This document shows positions 14,732-21,613 of a DNA stretch of 24,436 bases, piece by piece. Numbering within the stretch: the stretch's first letter is position 1; each line of letters begins with the position of its first letter. The translations under genes and the position numbers were made by a program. Below the pieces are notes generated by a model, which saw only the letters and a program-made list of their open reading frames with translations, searched no databases and was not told where the DNA came from. Origin of the DNA: Clostridia bacterium (GTDB taxonomy: Bacteria > Bacillota > Clostridia > TANB77 > CAG-508); contig CAADYC010000003.1 of assembly GCA_900753165.1 (NCBI GenBank), forward strand, positions 1 to 24,436, given 5' to 3'.

Positions 14732-15241
14732 TTATTTTAGTTCAATCTCTATTTTTTTATCTTCTTTTAAATCAATTTTTCTATACTTAACTCCACAACA
14801 GTCAAACAACTTTCTTGAAGCAATATTATTTTCAGAATCTGCATATTTATCAGACAAATAAACAACTTCCTTTATACCTGACTGAATAATAATTTTAGCA
14901 CATTCATTACAAGGAAATAAATCAACATATATTTTAGCATTTTCTAAATCCTTTTTGCTTCCTCTATAATTTAAAATTGCATTTAATTCTGCATGACAGA
15001 CATATGGATATTTTGTATCCAAGTTTTTTCCTTCTCTTGCCCAAGGAAATTCTTCGTCACTAAATCCATTTGGTGCACCATTATATCCTATTGATAAAAT
15101 TCTATTATCATTACTTACAATACATGCTCCTACTTGTGTTGATGGATCTTTACTTCTCATTGCTGATAGTTTTGCTATTGCCATAAAGTATTCTTCCCAA
15201 CTTATATAATTTTCTCTTTTTTTATTTACATCTCCACTCAT
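14732..15241 (-). CDS. dCMP deaminase (ComEB-like cytidine/deoxycytidylate deaminase)
   Basis: A 169-residue zinc deaminase that converts dCMP to dUMP, feeding thymidylate synthase. The zinc site is complete: H83-A-E85 in VCHAELNAIL and C111-x-x-C114 in PCNECAKI, with E85 as proton shuttle. The N-terminal SWEEYFMAIAKLSAMRSKDP and TQVGACIVSNDNRILSIGYNGAP are typical of deoxycytidylate deaminases. AAAGGAGG precedes the ATG, and its own promoter is at 15267-15295. It is encoded downstream of thyA, folA and the SPL-like gene on the same strand. In Bacillus the homologue is named ComEB. Confidence 0.93.
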   Translation of the reverse strand: MSGDVNKKRENYISWEEYFMAIAKLSAMRSKDPSTQVGACIVSNDNRILSIGYNGAPNGFSDEEFPWAREGKNLDTKYPYVCHAELNAILNYRGSKKDLENAKIYVDLFPCNECAKIIIQSGIKEVVYLSDKYADSENNIASRKLFDCCGVKYRKIDLKEDKKIEIELK

Positions 15242-15266
15242 ATAAAAGCCTCCTTTGTCACTTATT

Positions 15267-15295
15267 ATTTTAATGAATTAATTTTGACTTGTCAA
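15267..15295 (-). promoter_or_regulatory. Promoter of the dCMP deaminase gene
   Basis: On the minus strand TTGACA (15290-15295) and TAAAAT (15267-15272) are 17 bases apart. The -35 lies in the small palindrome TTGACTTGTCAA (15284-15295). Confidence 0.75.
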
Positions 15296-15304
15296 GTAAT
15301 TAAA

Positions 15305-15342
15305 ATCAAAAAAGAAAGCAACTAATATTATTAATTACTTTC
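15305..15342 (-). terminator. Terminator after the SPL-like gene
   Basis: On the minus strand GAAAGTAA (15335-15342) pairs with TTGCTTTC (15314-15321), with one internal mismatch, and is followed by CTTTTTTGATTTT. Confidence 0.7.
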
Positions 15343-15348
15343 TCAATT

Positions 15349-16347
15349 CTAAACAATATACATTATCTCATTATTAGGAAAATATTTCTTCATCTGCTCT
15401 CTTAAAAAAGTCCCACCATCAACCCTATATTGATTCTTATACATATACTTGCCTTTTCCCCTACCAGTCATCATATCCTTATCATACAAATTAACAGCAT
15501 TAGGAAAAGCCTCCTCATTTATCTTTGTATGAACAAAACTATATGTCATAAAAATAATTTCAAAAAACACATCTTTTTTAACCTTTTTAGTTAGCCCTTC
15601 TGCCAGTTGTTTTATCAATTCAGAATACAACTCTTTCCAATTATCAACCATAATTACTGGTGCTATTAAAATACCAATATTATATCCCGCCTCTTTTAAT
15701 TTATTTATAGCCTCTATTCTCCCCTTTAACCTTGAAGTCCCAAACTCAACTCTATTAATAATTAATTCTGGATTAACACTCATTCTAACAGTGACTTTTC
15801 CTTGATGATCAACATTTAAAATATCATCTACCATATCAAATTTTGTTGGAAATGTTAGATGTCCTTTGAGAGAATTTTTAAAATTTTCTATCGTCCATGG
15901 CAGATTTCCTGTAATTGTATTTTCTAAAATTAAATCACTATTACTACCAATTTCAAATGTTAAATCCTTTTCTGATTTATTTGCAACTTTTATTATTTTA
16001 TCCAGCATTTGCTCTCTATTTACAAATAGCCTCAAATATGCGCATTTATTGTAATTGCACACTAAATAGCAATACATACATGCTGCTGTACATCCTGATG
16101 ATGTATACGGCACTAAATAATCTGATGTTTTGTGATTTTCTACAAATTTATGTGTTTTTCTAACTCCTATTATTAAATTTCTTTTCATATCCATAAATTC
16201 TTTGTTTTGCTTTTTTCTCATTTCTTCTATATTGTTGTGATTCTCTATTTCTACTTTTGGTACCTCTTTGTATTTTTCTAATAATTGCTTTCCTAATTCA
16301 TAGTTTTCAATTTCTTTTTCAAAATAAATAGCTTTAGGTTTAAACAT
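15349..16347 (-). CDS. SPL-family radical SAM protein (spore photoproduct lyase-like) lacking the catalytic Cys
   Basis: A 332-residue radical SAM protein with the length and layout of spore photoproduct lyase (SplB), which repairs the UV thymine dimer of spore DNA. The [4Fe-4S] motif is C86-x3-C90-x2-C93 in GCTAACMYCYL. Later SPL-like blocks follow: LRLFVNREQML, TFPTKFDMVDDIL, VRMSVNPELIINRVEFGTSR and YNIGILIAPV. At the position of the Bacillus H-donor Cys141 (FEAACTSD) this protein has Ser135 (FEIGSNSD). The ATG at 16347 has GGAG 8 bases upstream; an ATG at 16365 overlaps that site. The start codon sits at the foot of a long hairpin. Either a divergent SPL or a paralogue with another substrate. 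Confidence 0.85.
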   Translation of the reverse strand: MFKPKAIYFEKEIENYELGKQLLEKYKEVPKVEIENHNNIEEMRKKQNKEFMDMKRNLIIGVRKTHKFVENHKTSDYLVPYTSSGCTAACMYCYLVCNYNKCAYLRLFVNREQMLDKIIKVANKSEKDLTFEIGSNSDLILENTITGNLPWTIENFKNSLKGHLTFPTKFDMVDDILNVDHQGKVTVRMSVNPELIINRVEFGTSRLKGRIEAINKLKEAGYNIGILIAPVIMVDNWKELYSELIKQLAEGLTKKVKKDVFFEIIFMTYSFVHTKINEEAFPNAVNLYDKDMMTGRGKGKYMYKNQYRVDGGTFLREQMKKYFPNNEIMYIV

Positions 16348-16386
16348 AATCTTCACTCCATTCATTAATTAGTTTAACCTAAAGCT
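16330..16386 (-). promoter_or_regulatory. Hairpin enclosing the ribosome binding site of the SPL-like gene
   Basis: On the minus strand AGCTTTAGGTTAAAC (16372-16386) pairs with GTTTAAACCTAAAGCT (16330-16345), with one bulged base. The 26-nt loop holds GGAGTG and the start codon lies at the stem boundary. It could control translation. On the + strand it has a T-rich tail but no gene precedes it. Confidence 0.6.
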
Positions 16387-16415
16387 TTTATTTTATTATT
16401 TATTTTATGACTATA

Positions 16416-16904
16416 TTATTTTCTAACATAAGTAATATATTCATAATCAAAATCATTTACACCATCAGCTGGACCTTGTTCTCTAGAAAACTCTTTCCAT
16501 TCATTTTCATTAATTTTTGGAAATAAAGCATCTCCTTCAAAATCTTTATCTAATTGTGTAATATACATTTTTTTGCAATATGGCATCAACAAATTATAAA
16601 TAATTGCACCACCAATTACAAAATGTTCTTCTTCATCATCCATATATGGTTGTAATTCTAACAAAGAATGAACAACTTTTACATAGTCTGAATCTATATT
16701 AAAATCTGGATTTCTACTTAATATAATATGCATTCTATTTGGAAGAATTCCACCTAATGATTCAAATGTTTTTCTTCCCATTATTATTGTATGTCCTATT
16801 GTTTTTTCTTTAAATCTTTTTAAATCATCTGGTAATTTCCAAAGCATACTATTATCTTTTCCTATTATATTATTTTTTGCTTTTGCTACTATTATACTTA
16901 ACAT
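16416..16904 (-). CDS. folA: Dihydrofolate reductase
   Basis: A 162-residue NADPH-dependent dihydrofolate reductase, which regenerates tetrahydrofolate after thymidylate synthase. Signature blocks are all present: LSIIVAKAKNNIIGKDN, the substrate-binding LWKLPDDLKRFKEKT (Asp26-type acid), GHTIIMGRKTFESLG, NRMHIILSR, FVIGGAIIYNLLMPYCKKMYIT and the C-terminal FDYEYITYVRK. AAAGGAGC precedes the ATG. It lies 70 bases after thyA on the same strand, the classical thyA-folA pair, and a small stem (TGTGGCT/AGCCACA, 16932-16953) lies between them. Confidence 0.96.
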   Translation of the reverse strand: MLSIIVAKAKNNIIGKDNSMLWKLPDDLKRFKEKTIGHTIIMGRKTFESLGGILPNRMHIILSRNPDFNIDSDYVKVVHSLLELQPYMDDEEEHFVIGGAIIYNLLMPYCKKMYITQLDKDFEGDALFPKINENEWKEFSREQGPADGVNDFDYEYITYVRK

Positions 16905-16974
16905 TTCTTTTGCTCCTTTAATTTCTAATATTGTGGCTTAGGAAATAGCCACATAAATTCAAAACTCAATTACA

Positions 16975-17832
16975 TTAAATTGCAACTGGAATTTTTCCAA
17001 GTTTAATTTCTTTATTGTAATCATAATCTTGAATTTCAAAATCTTCTATCTTGAATTCATAGAAGTCCTTGGTAGGATTATTAATAACTAATTTTGGACT
17101 ACATTCTACTGGTTCTGCTTCAATCAATTTTCTTATTAATGGCACATGTCTATCATAAATATGACAATCACCAATATTATGAGTTAAAGTTCCAACTTCA
17201 AGTCCTGAAACCTGTGCAAACATACATAATAATGCAGCATATTGCATTGTATTCCAGCCATTTGCTGCCAACATATCTTGTGAACGTTGATTTAAGATAA
17301 GATGAAGTTTTCCACCTTTTACCAACCATTGTGTAGAATATGCACAAGGTTCTAAGTTCATATCTTTTAATTCAGCATGATTAAATAAATTTGTCATTAT
17401 TCTACGACTTGCAGGGTCATTTTTTAGTAAATATAATGCATAATCAACTTGATCCATTTTTCGAATTCCTTCTTTTGTTTTAAATTCATACTTTTGTGCA
17501 AATTGATATCCATATGCTTTACCAATTGTTCCATCTTCACCAGCCCATTGATCCCAAATATGTGAATTTAGTTCACTTACTTTATTTGATTTTTTTTGCC
17601 AAATCCACAAAATTTCATCAATTGCTCTTTTTACAGTTTGACTGTTGTTTCTTAATGTTATCATTGGAAATTCTTTTCCAACATCATATACATTTTGAAC
17701 TCCGACAATTGAAATATAATTTGCTTCAGAACCATCTTCCCATCTAGTTCTTACACCAGTTCCTTCTGAAGAATATCCTTCTTCCAAAATTTTTTTACAA
17801 GTTTCTTTAAAATGTTTATCTGCCTCTGTCAT
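16975..17832 (-). CDS. thyA: Thymidylate synthase
   Basis: A 285-residue folate-dependent thymidylate synthase that methylates dUMP to dTMP. Catalytic Cys163 lies in MNLEPCAYSTQW, followed by LNQRSQDMLAANGWNTMQYA (R183, S184, D186) and GDCHIYDRH. The residue after the cysteine is Ala, not the His of the E. coli enzyme; this PCAYS form resembles the phi3T/B. subtilis ThyA type. GGGAGG precedes the ATG. A -10-like TATAAT lies at 17875-17880 but no good -35. Together with folA and the dCMP deaminase it forms a dTMP-synthesis cluster. Confidence 0.96.
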   Translation of the reverse strand: MTEADKHFKETCKKILEEGYSSEGTGVRTRWEDGSEANYISIVGVQNVYDVGKEFPMITLRNNSQTVKRAIDEILWIWQKKSNKVSELNSHIWDQWAGEDGTIGKAYGYQFAQKYEFKTKEGIRKMDQVDYALYLLKNDPASRRIMTNLFNHAELKDMNLEPCAYSTQWLVKGGKLHLILNQRSQDMLAANGWNTMQYAALLCMFAQVSGLEVGTLTHNIGDCHIYDRHVPLIRKLIEAEPVECSPKLVINNPTKDFYEFKIEDFEIQDYDYNKEIKLGKIPVAI

Positions 17833-17979
17833 TTTAAATCCTCCCTTTAATTTATTTTCCTAAATTACAAACTGATTATAACATACCAAATTTCATTTTT
17901 CTACATTTTTTTAATATTTTCATAGATTTTCCATTACCATTATTTCAATTCACATTATACCTTTTCCAAACTCAAACAA

Positions 17980-18870
17980 CTAAATCTCCCAATGTGGAAC
18001 ATATTCTTCTTCATGTTCTCCAAGTTCTTGAATATAGCCATTTTCCAAGTCCAATCTATACAAATAATTTTCAATTTGTTCATATTCTTCCTTAGTCAAT
18101 TTTCTATTAATATCATCAATCTCTTTAGCCTTATATGTAGGAAAATATTGAGCCATAACACTAACATAAACATCATGCATATTTTCATTTATCCATTTTA
18201 AGACTCTCCTAGAATTCAAAATATGATTAGGTAAAACCAAATGACGAATAATCATACCTCTTTGCATTATTCCTTCTTCATTAAAAACTGCCTTATCAGT
18301 TTGCCTATACATCTCTTTTAATGCATCTGTAACAATTTCAAAATAATTATCCACTTTTGATAATCTTTTTCCCAAATCATTATCTGAATACTTAAAATCT
18401 GGCAAATAAATATCAACATATCCTTCTAACATTTTTAAAGTCTCAACTTTTTCATATCCATTTGTATTATAAACTATTGGCAATTTTAAGCCATGACTAC
18501 GCGCTATCTTAATTGCCTCAATAATTTGTGGCACATAACTTGTAGGTGTTACCAAATTAATATTTTCAACATCTTTTTCCTGTTGCTTAATAAAAATCCC
18601 AGCCAATTCTTCTATTGATATTTCTTTTCCTTTTCCTTGCTGACTTATTTCATAATTTTGGCAAAATACACAATTCATATTACAATTTGAAAAAAAGACT
18701 GTACCTGAGCCTTTTTTTCCACTAATGCAAGGTTCTTCAAAATTATGCGTTGAATATAAAGCAACTTTAACAGTATCCCTTGACTTGCATCTTCCTATTT
18801 GATTATCTAATCTGTTTATCCCACAATTATGTGGACATATTGTACATTTTTCTAGTAATTCTAATTTCAT
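17980..18870 (-). CDS. PflX/COG1313-type radical SAM protein
   Basis: A 296-residue radical SAM protein related to pyruvate-formate-lyase activating enzymes (COG1313, often called PflX). The N-terminus has a Cys-rich CTICPHNCG motif (C9, C12, C16) plus C28. The SAM cluster motif is C63-x3-C67-x2-C70 in NCNMNCVFCQNYEIS. Further blocks are LVTPTSYVPQI, LPIVYNTNGYE, DIYLPDFKYSD and IIRHLVLPNH. The substrate of the family is not established; no glycyl-radical enzyme gene is nearby. The start at 18870 has an AGAAGGTG-like site. Tandem 0A-like heptamers lie 32-48 bases upstream of the ATG. Confidence 0.88.
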   Translation of the reverse strand: MKLELLEKCTICPHNCGINRLDNQIGRCKSRDTVKVALYSTHNFEEPCISGKKGSGTVFFSNCNMNCVFCQNYEISQQGKGKEISIEELAGIFIKQQEKDVENINLVTPTSYVPQIIEAIKIARSHGLKLPIVYNTNGYEKVETLKMLEGYVDIYLPDFKYSDNDLGKRLSKVDNYFEIVTDALKEMYRQTDKAVFNEEGIMQRGMIIRHLVLPNHILNSRRVLKWINENMHDVYVSVMAQYFPTYKAKEIDDINRKLTKEEYEQIENYLYRLDLENGYIQELGEHEEEYVPHWEI

Positions 18871-18901
18871 TTATTTACACCTTCTAATTAGCCCTATCAT
18901 T

Positions 18902-18918
18902 TTTGACATATTTCGACA
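18902..18918 (-). promoter_or_regulatory. Tandem Spo0A-box-like heptamers upstream of the PflX-like gene
   Basis: On the minus strand TGTCGAA (18912-18918) and TGTCAAA (18902-18908) are 3 bases apart, the same spacing as the pair at 9902-9918 but in reverse order. No clear -35/-10 pair accompanies it. Confidence 0.45.
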
Positions 18919-18921
18919 AAT

Positions 18922-18950
18922 AAATGAGACATTTTTAGTCTGTCCCATTT
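18922..18950 (-). terminator. Probable terminator after the exported-protein gene
   Basis: On the minus strand AAATGGGACA (18941-18950) pairs with TGTCTCATTT (18922-18931), with one G-T pair, around a 9-nt loop. The tail is only moderately T-rich, so strength is uncertain. Confidence 0.55.
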
Positions 18951-18953
18951 ATC

Positions 18954-19637
18954 TTATTTTACACTTTGAACATATATACTTTCATCTGAATTTTTTATAA
19001 GATTAACTGTTTTAGTTGTAAATTTATCTATGTTTTCCTTTACACTATCAATTGTTTTTGTTTCACTCTCATTACTCTTTGCAGTTGCTATTGTATCTCC
19101 ATCTAAATTTTTAATATATATATCATATATTTCATTTTCATCTTCAACTCCCATAGCATTTTCGTAATCTTCTAAATACTCTACAATCTCTACCTGATAA
19201 CCAGTTTTAGTTTTGTTTATATTTTTAATATAAAAACTATCATCTAAAGTATCTAATCCTACACCTGTTGTTAAATATTTTCCTGATTCAGCATCATATT
19301 GTATATATTCTGTTCCTTCCTTTGGAAATTGTTTTGTAAATTGTTCACCAAATAGTTCTTTTGCTTTTTGACCAATTTCCTCATATGATAATTCATAATC
19401 TTCCAAATTTTTCTTCACAACTTCCCATGTCCATAAATCAGGAGCATCATTAATATTATCAAACTTTGGTAATGCTTCTTCTGTAACCTCTTTCCACATA
19501 TATATTTTTGATATATACTCCTCAATTTTTGAAACCTCTGAAGCAGTAACTCTATTTTGAGTTGATTTACTTTTGTTTATATACATTCCAATAAAAATGA
19601 CTAACAATATACAGATTATTGCTACAAGTTTTTTCAT
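18954..19637 (-). CDS. Exported or membrane-anchored hypothetical protein
   Basis: About 227 residues. A short basic start (MKK) and a hydrophobic segment of ~18 residues (LVAIICILLVIFIGMYI) form a signal peptide or N-terminal anchor; no lipobox cysteine follows. The rest is acidic, with mixed helix and beta predictions and no known motif. An AGGAGA site lies 9 bases before the ATG at 19637 and 3 bases before an in-frame ATG at 19643, so the start is ambiguous; a TTG at 19661 is unlikely. It follows ftsZ on the same strand with about 65 bases between, so it may be read from the ftsZ transcript. Function unknown. Confidence 0.7.
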   Translation of the reverse strand: MKKLVAIICILLVIFIGMYINKSKSTQNRVTASEVSKIEEYISKIYMWKEVTEEALPKFDNINDAPDLWTWEVVKKNLEDYELSYEEIGQKAKELFGEQFTKQFPKEGTEYIQYDAESGKYLTTGVGLDTLDDSFYIKNINKTKTGYQVEIVEYLEDYENAMGVEDENEIYDIYIKNLDGDTIATAKSNESETKTIDSVKENIDKFTTKTVNLIKNSDESIYVQSVK

Positions 19638-19708
19638 TTGCATACATCTCCTGTTTATCAATTTCTGACATTGATATTTTAATCATCATTGACAAAATCT
19701 AATTTTTA

Positions 19709-20680
19709 TTATTTTACTTCAGCTTCTACTTTTTCTTCTACACCTGTTGCAATTACTGTTACTTGTACATCTTCTCCCATATCTTCATCAATTACTGTTC
19801 CAAATATAATATTTGCATCTTCACTTACTTTTTCATTTATAAGTCCAACAGCACTATTTATTTCCATTAGTCCTAAATTACTATTACCTTTTACATTGAA
19901 AATTACACCTTTAGCTCCATCTATTTTACTTTCTGTTAATGGATTTTCTATTGCTTGTCTAACCGCTTCTTCTACTTTCTTCTCTCCAGATGCTCTTCCT
20001 ATTCCCATGTAAGCTTTTCCTCTATAATTCATTGTTGTTTTGATATCAGCAAAATCTATGTTTACTTCACCTACTGATGTTAATAGGTCTGTAATACTTG
20101 TAATTCCCTGTTCTAATATGTTATCTGCTAATGAGAAAGCATTGTCTAATGTGATTTTTGAGTCTGTTATTTTTAAAAGATTGTCATTTAAAACAACTAT
20201 TAAATCATCTACATTGCTTTTTAATCTTTCAATTCCTTTTGATGCTCTTAGGCTACGTGCTTTTCCTTCAAATAAAAATGGTTTTGTTACTATTCCTACT
20301 GTTAGTATTCCCATTTCTTTTGCAATTTCAGCTACTATTGGTGCAGCACCTGTTCCAGTTCCTCCACCCATTCCTGCTGTTATGAATACTAAATCTGCTC
20401 CTGCTAACATTTGTTTTATATCTTCTTTGTTTTCTATTGCTGCTCTTTCTCCTACTAATTCGTTTGCTCCTGCTCCTAGTCCTCTTGTAGTTTGAACTCC
20501 TATTTGTAATATATTACTTGTTCTTGATCTTTTTAATGTTCCTGTTTCTGTATTTATCATATAGAATGATACTCCTCTTACATTGTCGTCTATCATTCTT
20601 GATATTGCATTGTTTCCTGCTCCACCTACTCCTATTACTTTTATTTTTAGTGTTTTGTCTAAGTCCATTATATCGCTCAT
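19709..20680 (-). CDS. ftsZ: FtsZ-family cell-division GTPase without the C-terminal tail
   Basis: A 323-residue tubulin homologue. The GTP-binding signature GMGGGTGTGAAP (G105-G111) is intact, as are KVIGVGGAGNNA (14-25), VTKPFLFEGK and the T7 catalytic loop N207-x-D209-x-x-D212 in NIDFADIKTTM. The protein ends at VIATGVEEKVEAEVK, right after the folded domain. The usual disordered linker and the C-terminal peptide that binds FtsA/SepF/ZipA are missing. The normally conserved NTDxQAL segment reads NTETGTL (43-49). GGAGG lies 10 bases before the ATG. No division and cell wall cluster genes flank it, so this could be a second FtsZ rather than the principal one. Confidence 0.9.
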   Translation of the reverse strand: MSDIMDLDKTLKIKVIGVGGAGNNAISRMIDDNVRGVSFYMINTETGTLKRSRTSNILQIGVQTTRGLGAGANELVGERAAIENKEDIKQMLAGADLVFITAGMGGGTGTGAAPIVAEIAKEMGILTVGIVTKPFLFEGKARSLRASKGIERLKSNVDDLIVVLNDNLLKITDSKITLDNAFSLADNILEQGITSITDLLTSVGEVNIDFADIKTTMNYRGKAYMGIGRASGEKKVEEAVRQAIENPLTESKIDGAKGVIFNVKGNSNLGLMEINSAVGLINEKVSEDANIIFGTVIDEDMGEDVQVTVIATGVEEKVEAEVK

Positions 20681-20736
20681 TGTTTAACTTCCTCCCTGTT
20701 TTTTCTTTTTGTTTCAATTTGTTTCTTATTATATAT

Positions 20737-20776
20737 AAAAAAAGTCAAAAAAACAACTATTTTTTGACCTTTTTTT
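20737..20776 (-). terminator. Terminator between the PD-(D/E)XK gene and ftsZ
   Basis: A stem of AAAGTCAAAAAA (20741-20752) with TTTTTTGAC-TTT (20760-20772, one bulged C) has A- and T-runs on both sides. It should stop transcripts coming from the nuclease gene before ftsZ. Confidence 0.75.
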
Positions 20777-20805
20777 AATTTTTTATTTTCATTTTAAACT
20801 TCTTC

Positions 20806-21219
20806 CTATTTTATTTTTACATTACAACTATTACTTCCCCATTCAATTCTATATCTTTGATATTTTTCACATAAATTAATTGTTGATTTATTTCTAATCT
20901 TTTCAATAGGAATTATAAATATATCAATCTTGTCAGTAACTATAAATATATCATCAATATTAGTATCTATTACAGTTTTATACGTTTCACCTTTAGTTCC
21001 TCCACAACTCTTTAAAGCTACTTGATATTTATCATATTTAGTTTTGCAAGACGTTGCTTTTACTTGAACTTTTCTTAAATTATTATCCTTATCCACTATT
21101 AAATCATAATCTTGAGTATCATTTAAAGGTATTGATACAGTATATCCATTGGCACTATAATATGCAATTGCAATCCCTAATCCTGAATTTCCTTTTTCTT
21201 TATTTGAATTAAATTTCAT
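20806..21219 (-). CDS. PD-(D/E)XK endonuclease, group I intron homing nuclease type (I-Ssp6803I-like)
   Basis: A 137-residue small nuclease-like protein. An N-terminal helix with E8 and KGNSGLGIAIAYYSANGYTV is followed by the PD-(D/E)XK core: YDLIVDKDNNLRKVQVKAT with D39 and Q52-V-K54. Then come beta strands (YDKYQVALKSCGG, DDIFIVTDKIDIFIIPIEKI). The pattern YDLIVD...VQVK and the length are those of the Pfam PD-(D/E)XK family that includes I-Ssp6803I, the homing enzyme of a cyanobacterial tRNA-fMet group I intron. The gene begins 79 bases beyond the 3' end of the intron-bearing tRNA-Tyr, on the same strand, past a terminator. AGGAAGAGG precedes the ATG. Homing function is inferred from family plus context. 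Confidence 0.85.
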   Translation of the reverse strand: MKFNSNKEKGNSGLGIAIAYYSANGYTVSIPLNDTQDYDLIVDKDNNLRKVQVKATSCKTKYDKYQVALKSCGGTKGETYKTVIDTNIDDIFIVTDKIDIFIIPIEKIRNKSTINLCEKYQRYRIEWGSNSCNVKIK

Positions 21220-21269
21220 ATTTCCTCTTCCTTTTATATTAATATTTATTTATAAGTAAATATATTTAT

Positions 21270-21297
21270 AAAAATAAAAACAAGTTTCCTTGTTTTT
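21270..21297 (-). terminator. Terminator of tRNA-Tyr
   Basis: On the minus strand AAAAACAAG (21289-21297) pairs with CTTGTTTTT (21276-21284) around a GAAA tetraloop. It begins directly after the tRNA CCA and is followed by ATTTTTA. It separates the tRNA from the nuclease gene. Confidence 0.9.
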
Positions 21298-21298
21298 A

Positions 21299-21608
21299 TG
21301 GTGGGCAGGGAAGGATTCGAACCTTCGTACTCAAATGAGAACAGATTTCTTACTACTATAGTTTTCACTACCAAATTAATTTGTTTGTAGTCTGGACTTT
21401 CTCTTTATCTTATCCCTAAGATACCAGGTATAAAGTCTCTACACTCGGAATTTCTTCCTAGCTCGGGATTGTCATCAGCCTAACTGTTAAGAGTTCCCCG
21501 AATTAGCCTAGTTTTCATCTTATCATCACTGACAAGAGCTGCAATTTAGGTTTTTGTTTAAAACCAAAGACCACAGTCTGCCGCCTTTAGCCACTCGGCC
21601 ACCTACCC
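21299..21608 (-). tRNA. tRNA-Tyr(GUA) split by a group I intron
   Basis: Exon 1 is 21573-21608: acceptor GGGTAGG, D stem GCC/GGC, anticodon-stem strand GCAGA and loop bases CTGT. Exon 2 is 21299-21348: loop AAA, TCTGT, a long variable arm (CTC-ATTT-GAG), T arm GAAGG-TTCGAAT-CCTTC, acceptor CCTGCCC, A and CCA. Joined, they give an 86-nt class II tRNA with loop CTGTAAA, anticodon GTA, so tyrosine. The intron sits between anticodon bases 35 and 36. A consensus promoter (21653-21681) and a terminator frame it, so the gene is expected to be expressed and to need splicing. Confidence 0.93.
21349..21572 (-). ncRNA. Group I self-splicing intron in tRNA-Tyr
   Basis: 224 nt, no ORF. P1: exon CUGU pairs with guide GCAG (21539-21542), with the expected U-G pair at the 5' splice site and a GGUUUU/AAAACC extension. 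P2: CUUGUCA/UGAUAAG with GUGA loop (21519-21536). Core elements are P near 21496-21504, Q as AAUCCCGAGC (21461-21470), R as GUGUAGAGACU (21434-21444) and S as AAAGUCC (21394-21400). P7 is GACUUU with AAAGUC. P6 carries a GAAA loop, P8 is UAUCUUA/UAAGAUA with GGGA loop (21406-21423), P9 is ACUAC/GUAGU. The terminal G (21349) is the omega G. Catalytic core looks intact. Confidence 0.92.
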
Positions 21609-21613
21609 ATATT

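Noticed and set aside
16932..16953. Small stem TGTGGCT/AGCCACA between thyA and folA as a terminator
   Set aside because: No T-run follows on the minus strand, and the two genes are expected to be co-transcribed.
16975..17832. Thymidylate synthase with Ala instead of His after the catalytic Cys
   Set aside because: The PCAYS form is usual in the phi3T/B. subtilis ThyA subgroup; the Cys, RSxD and NGWN elements are present.
20514..20717. Basic open frame (67 codons) overlapping the start of ftsZ in another frame
   Set aside because: Its composition (K, R, N) is the frame-shifted shadow of the ftsZ 5' coding sequence, and ftsZ itself has a full domain match.
21301..21608. Interrupted tRNA first read as a tmRNA or a broken tRNA-Ser/Leu with a long variable arm
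   Set aside because: The joined exons give a clean tRNA-Tyr with GTA anticodon, and the insert has group I P/Q/R/S elements; no tag-peptide reading frame or pseudoknot chain of tmRNA is seen.
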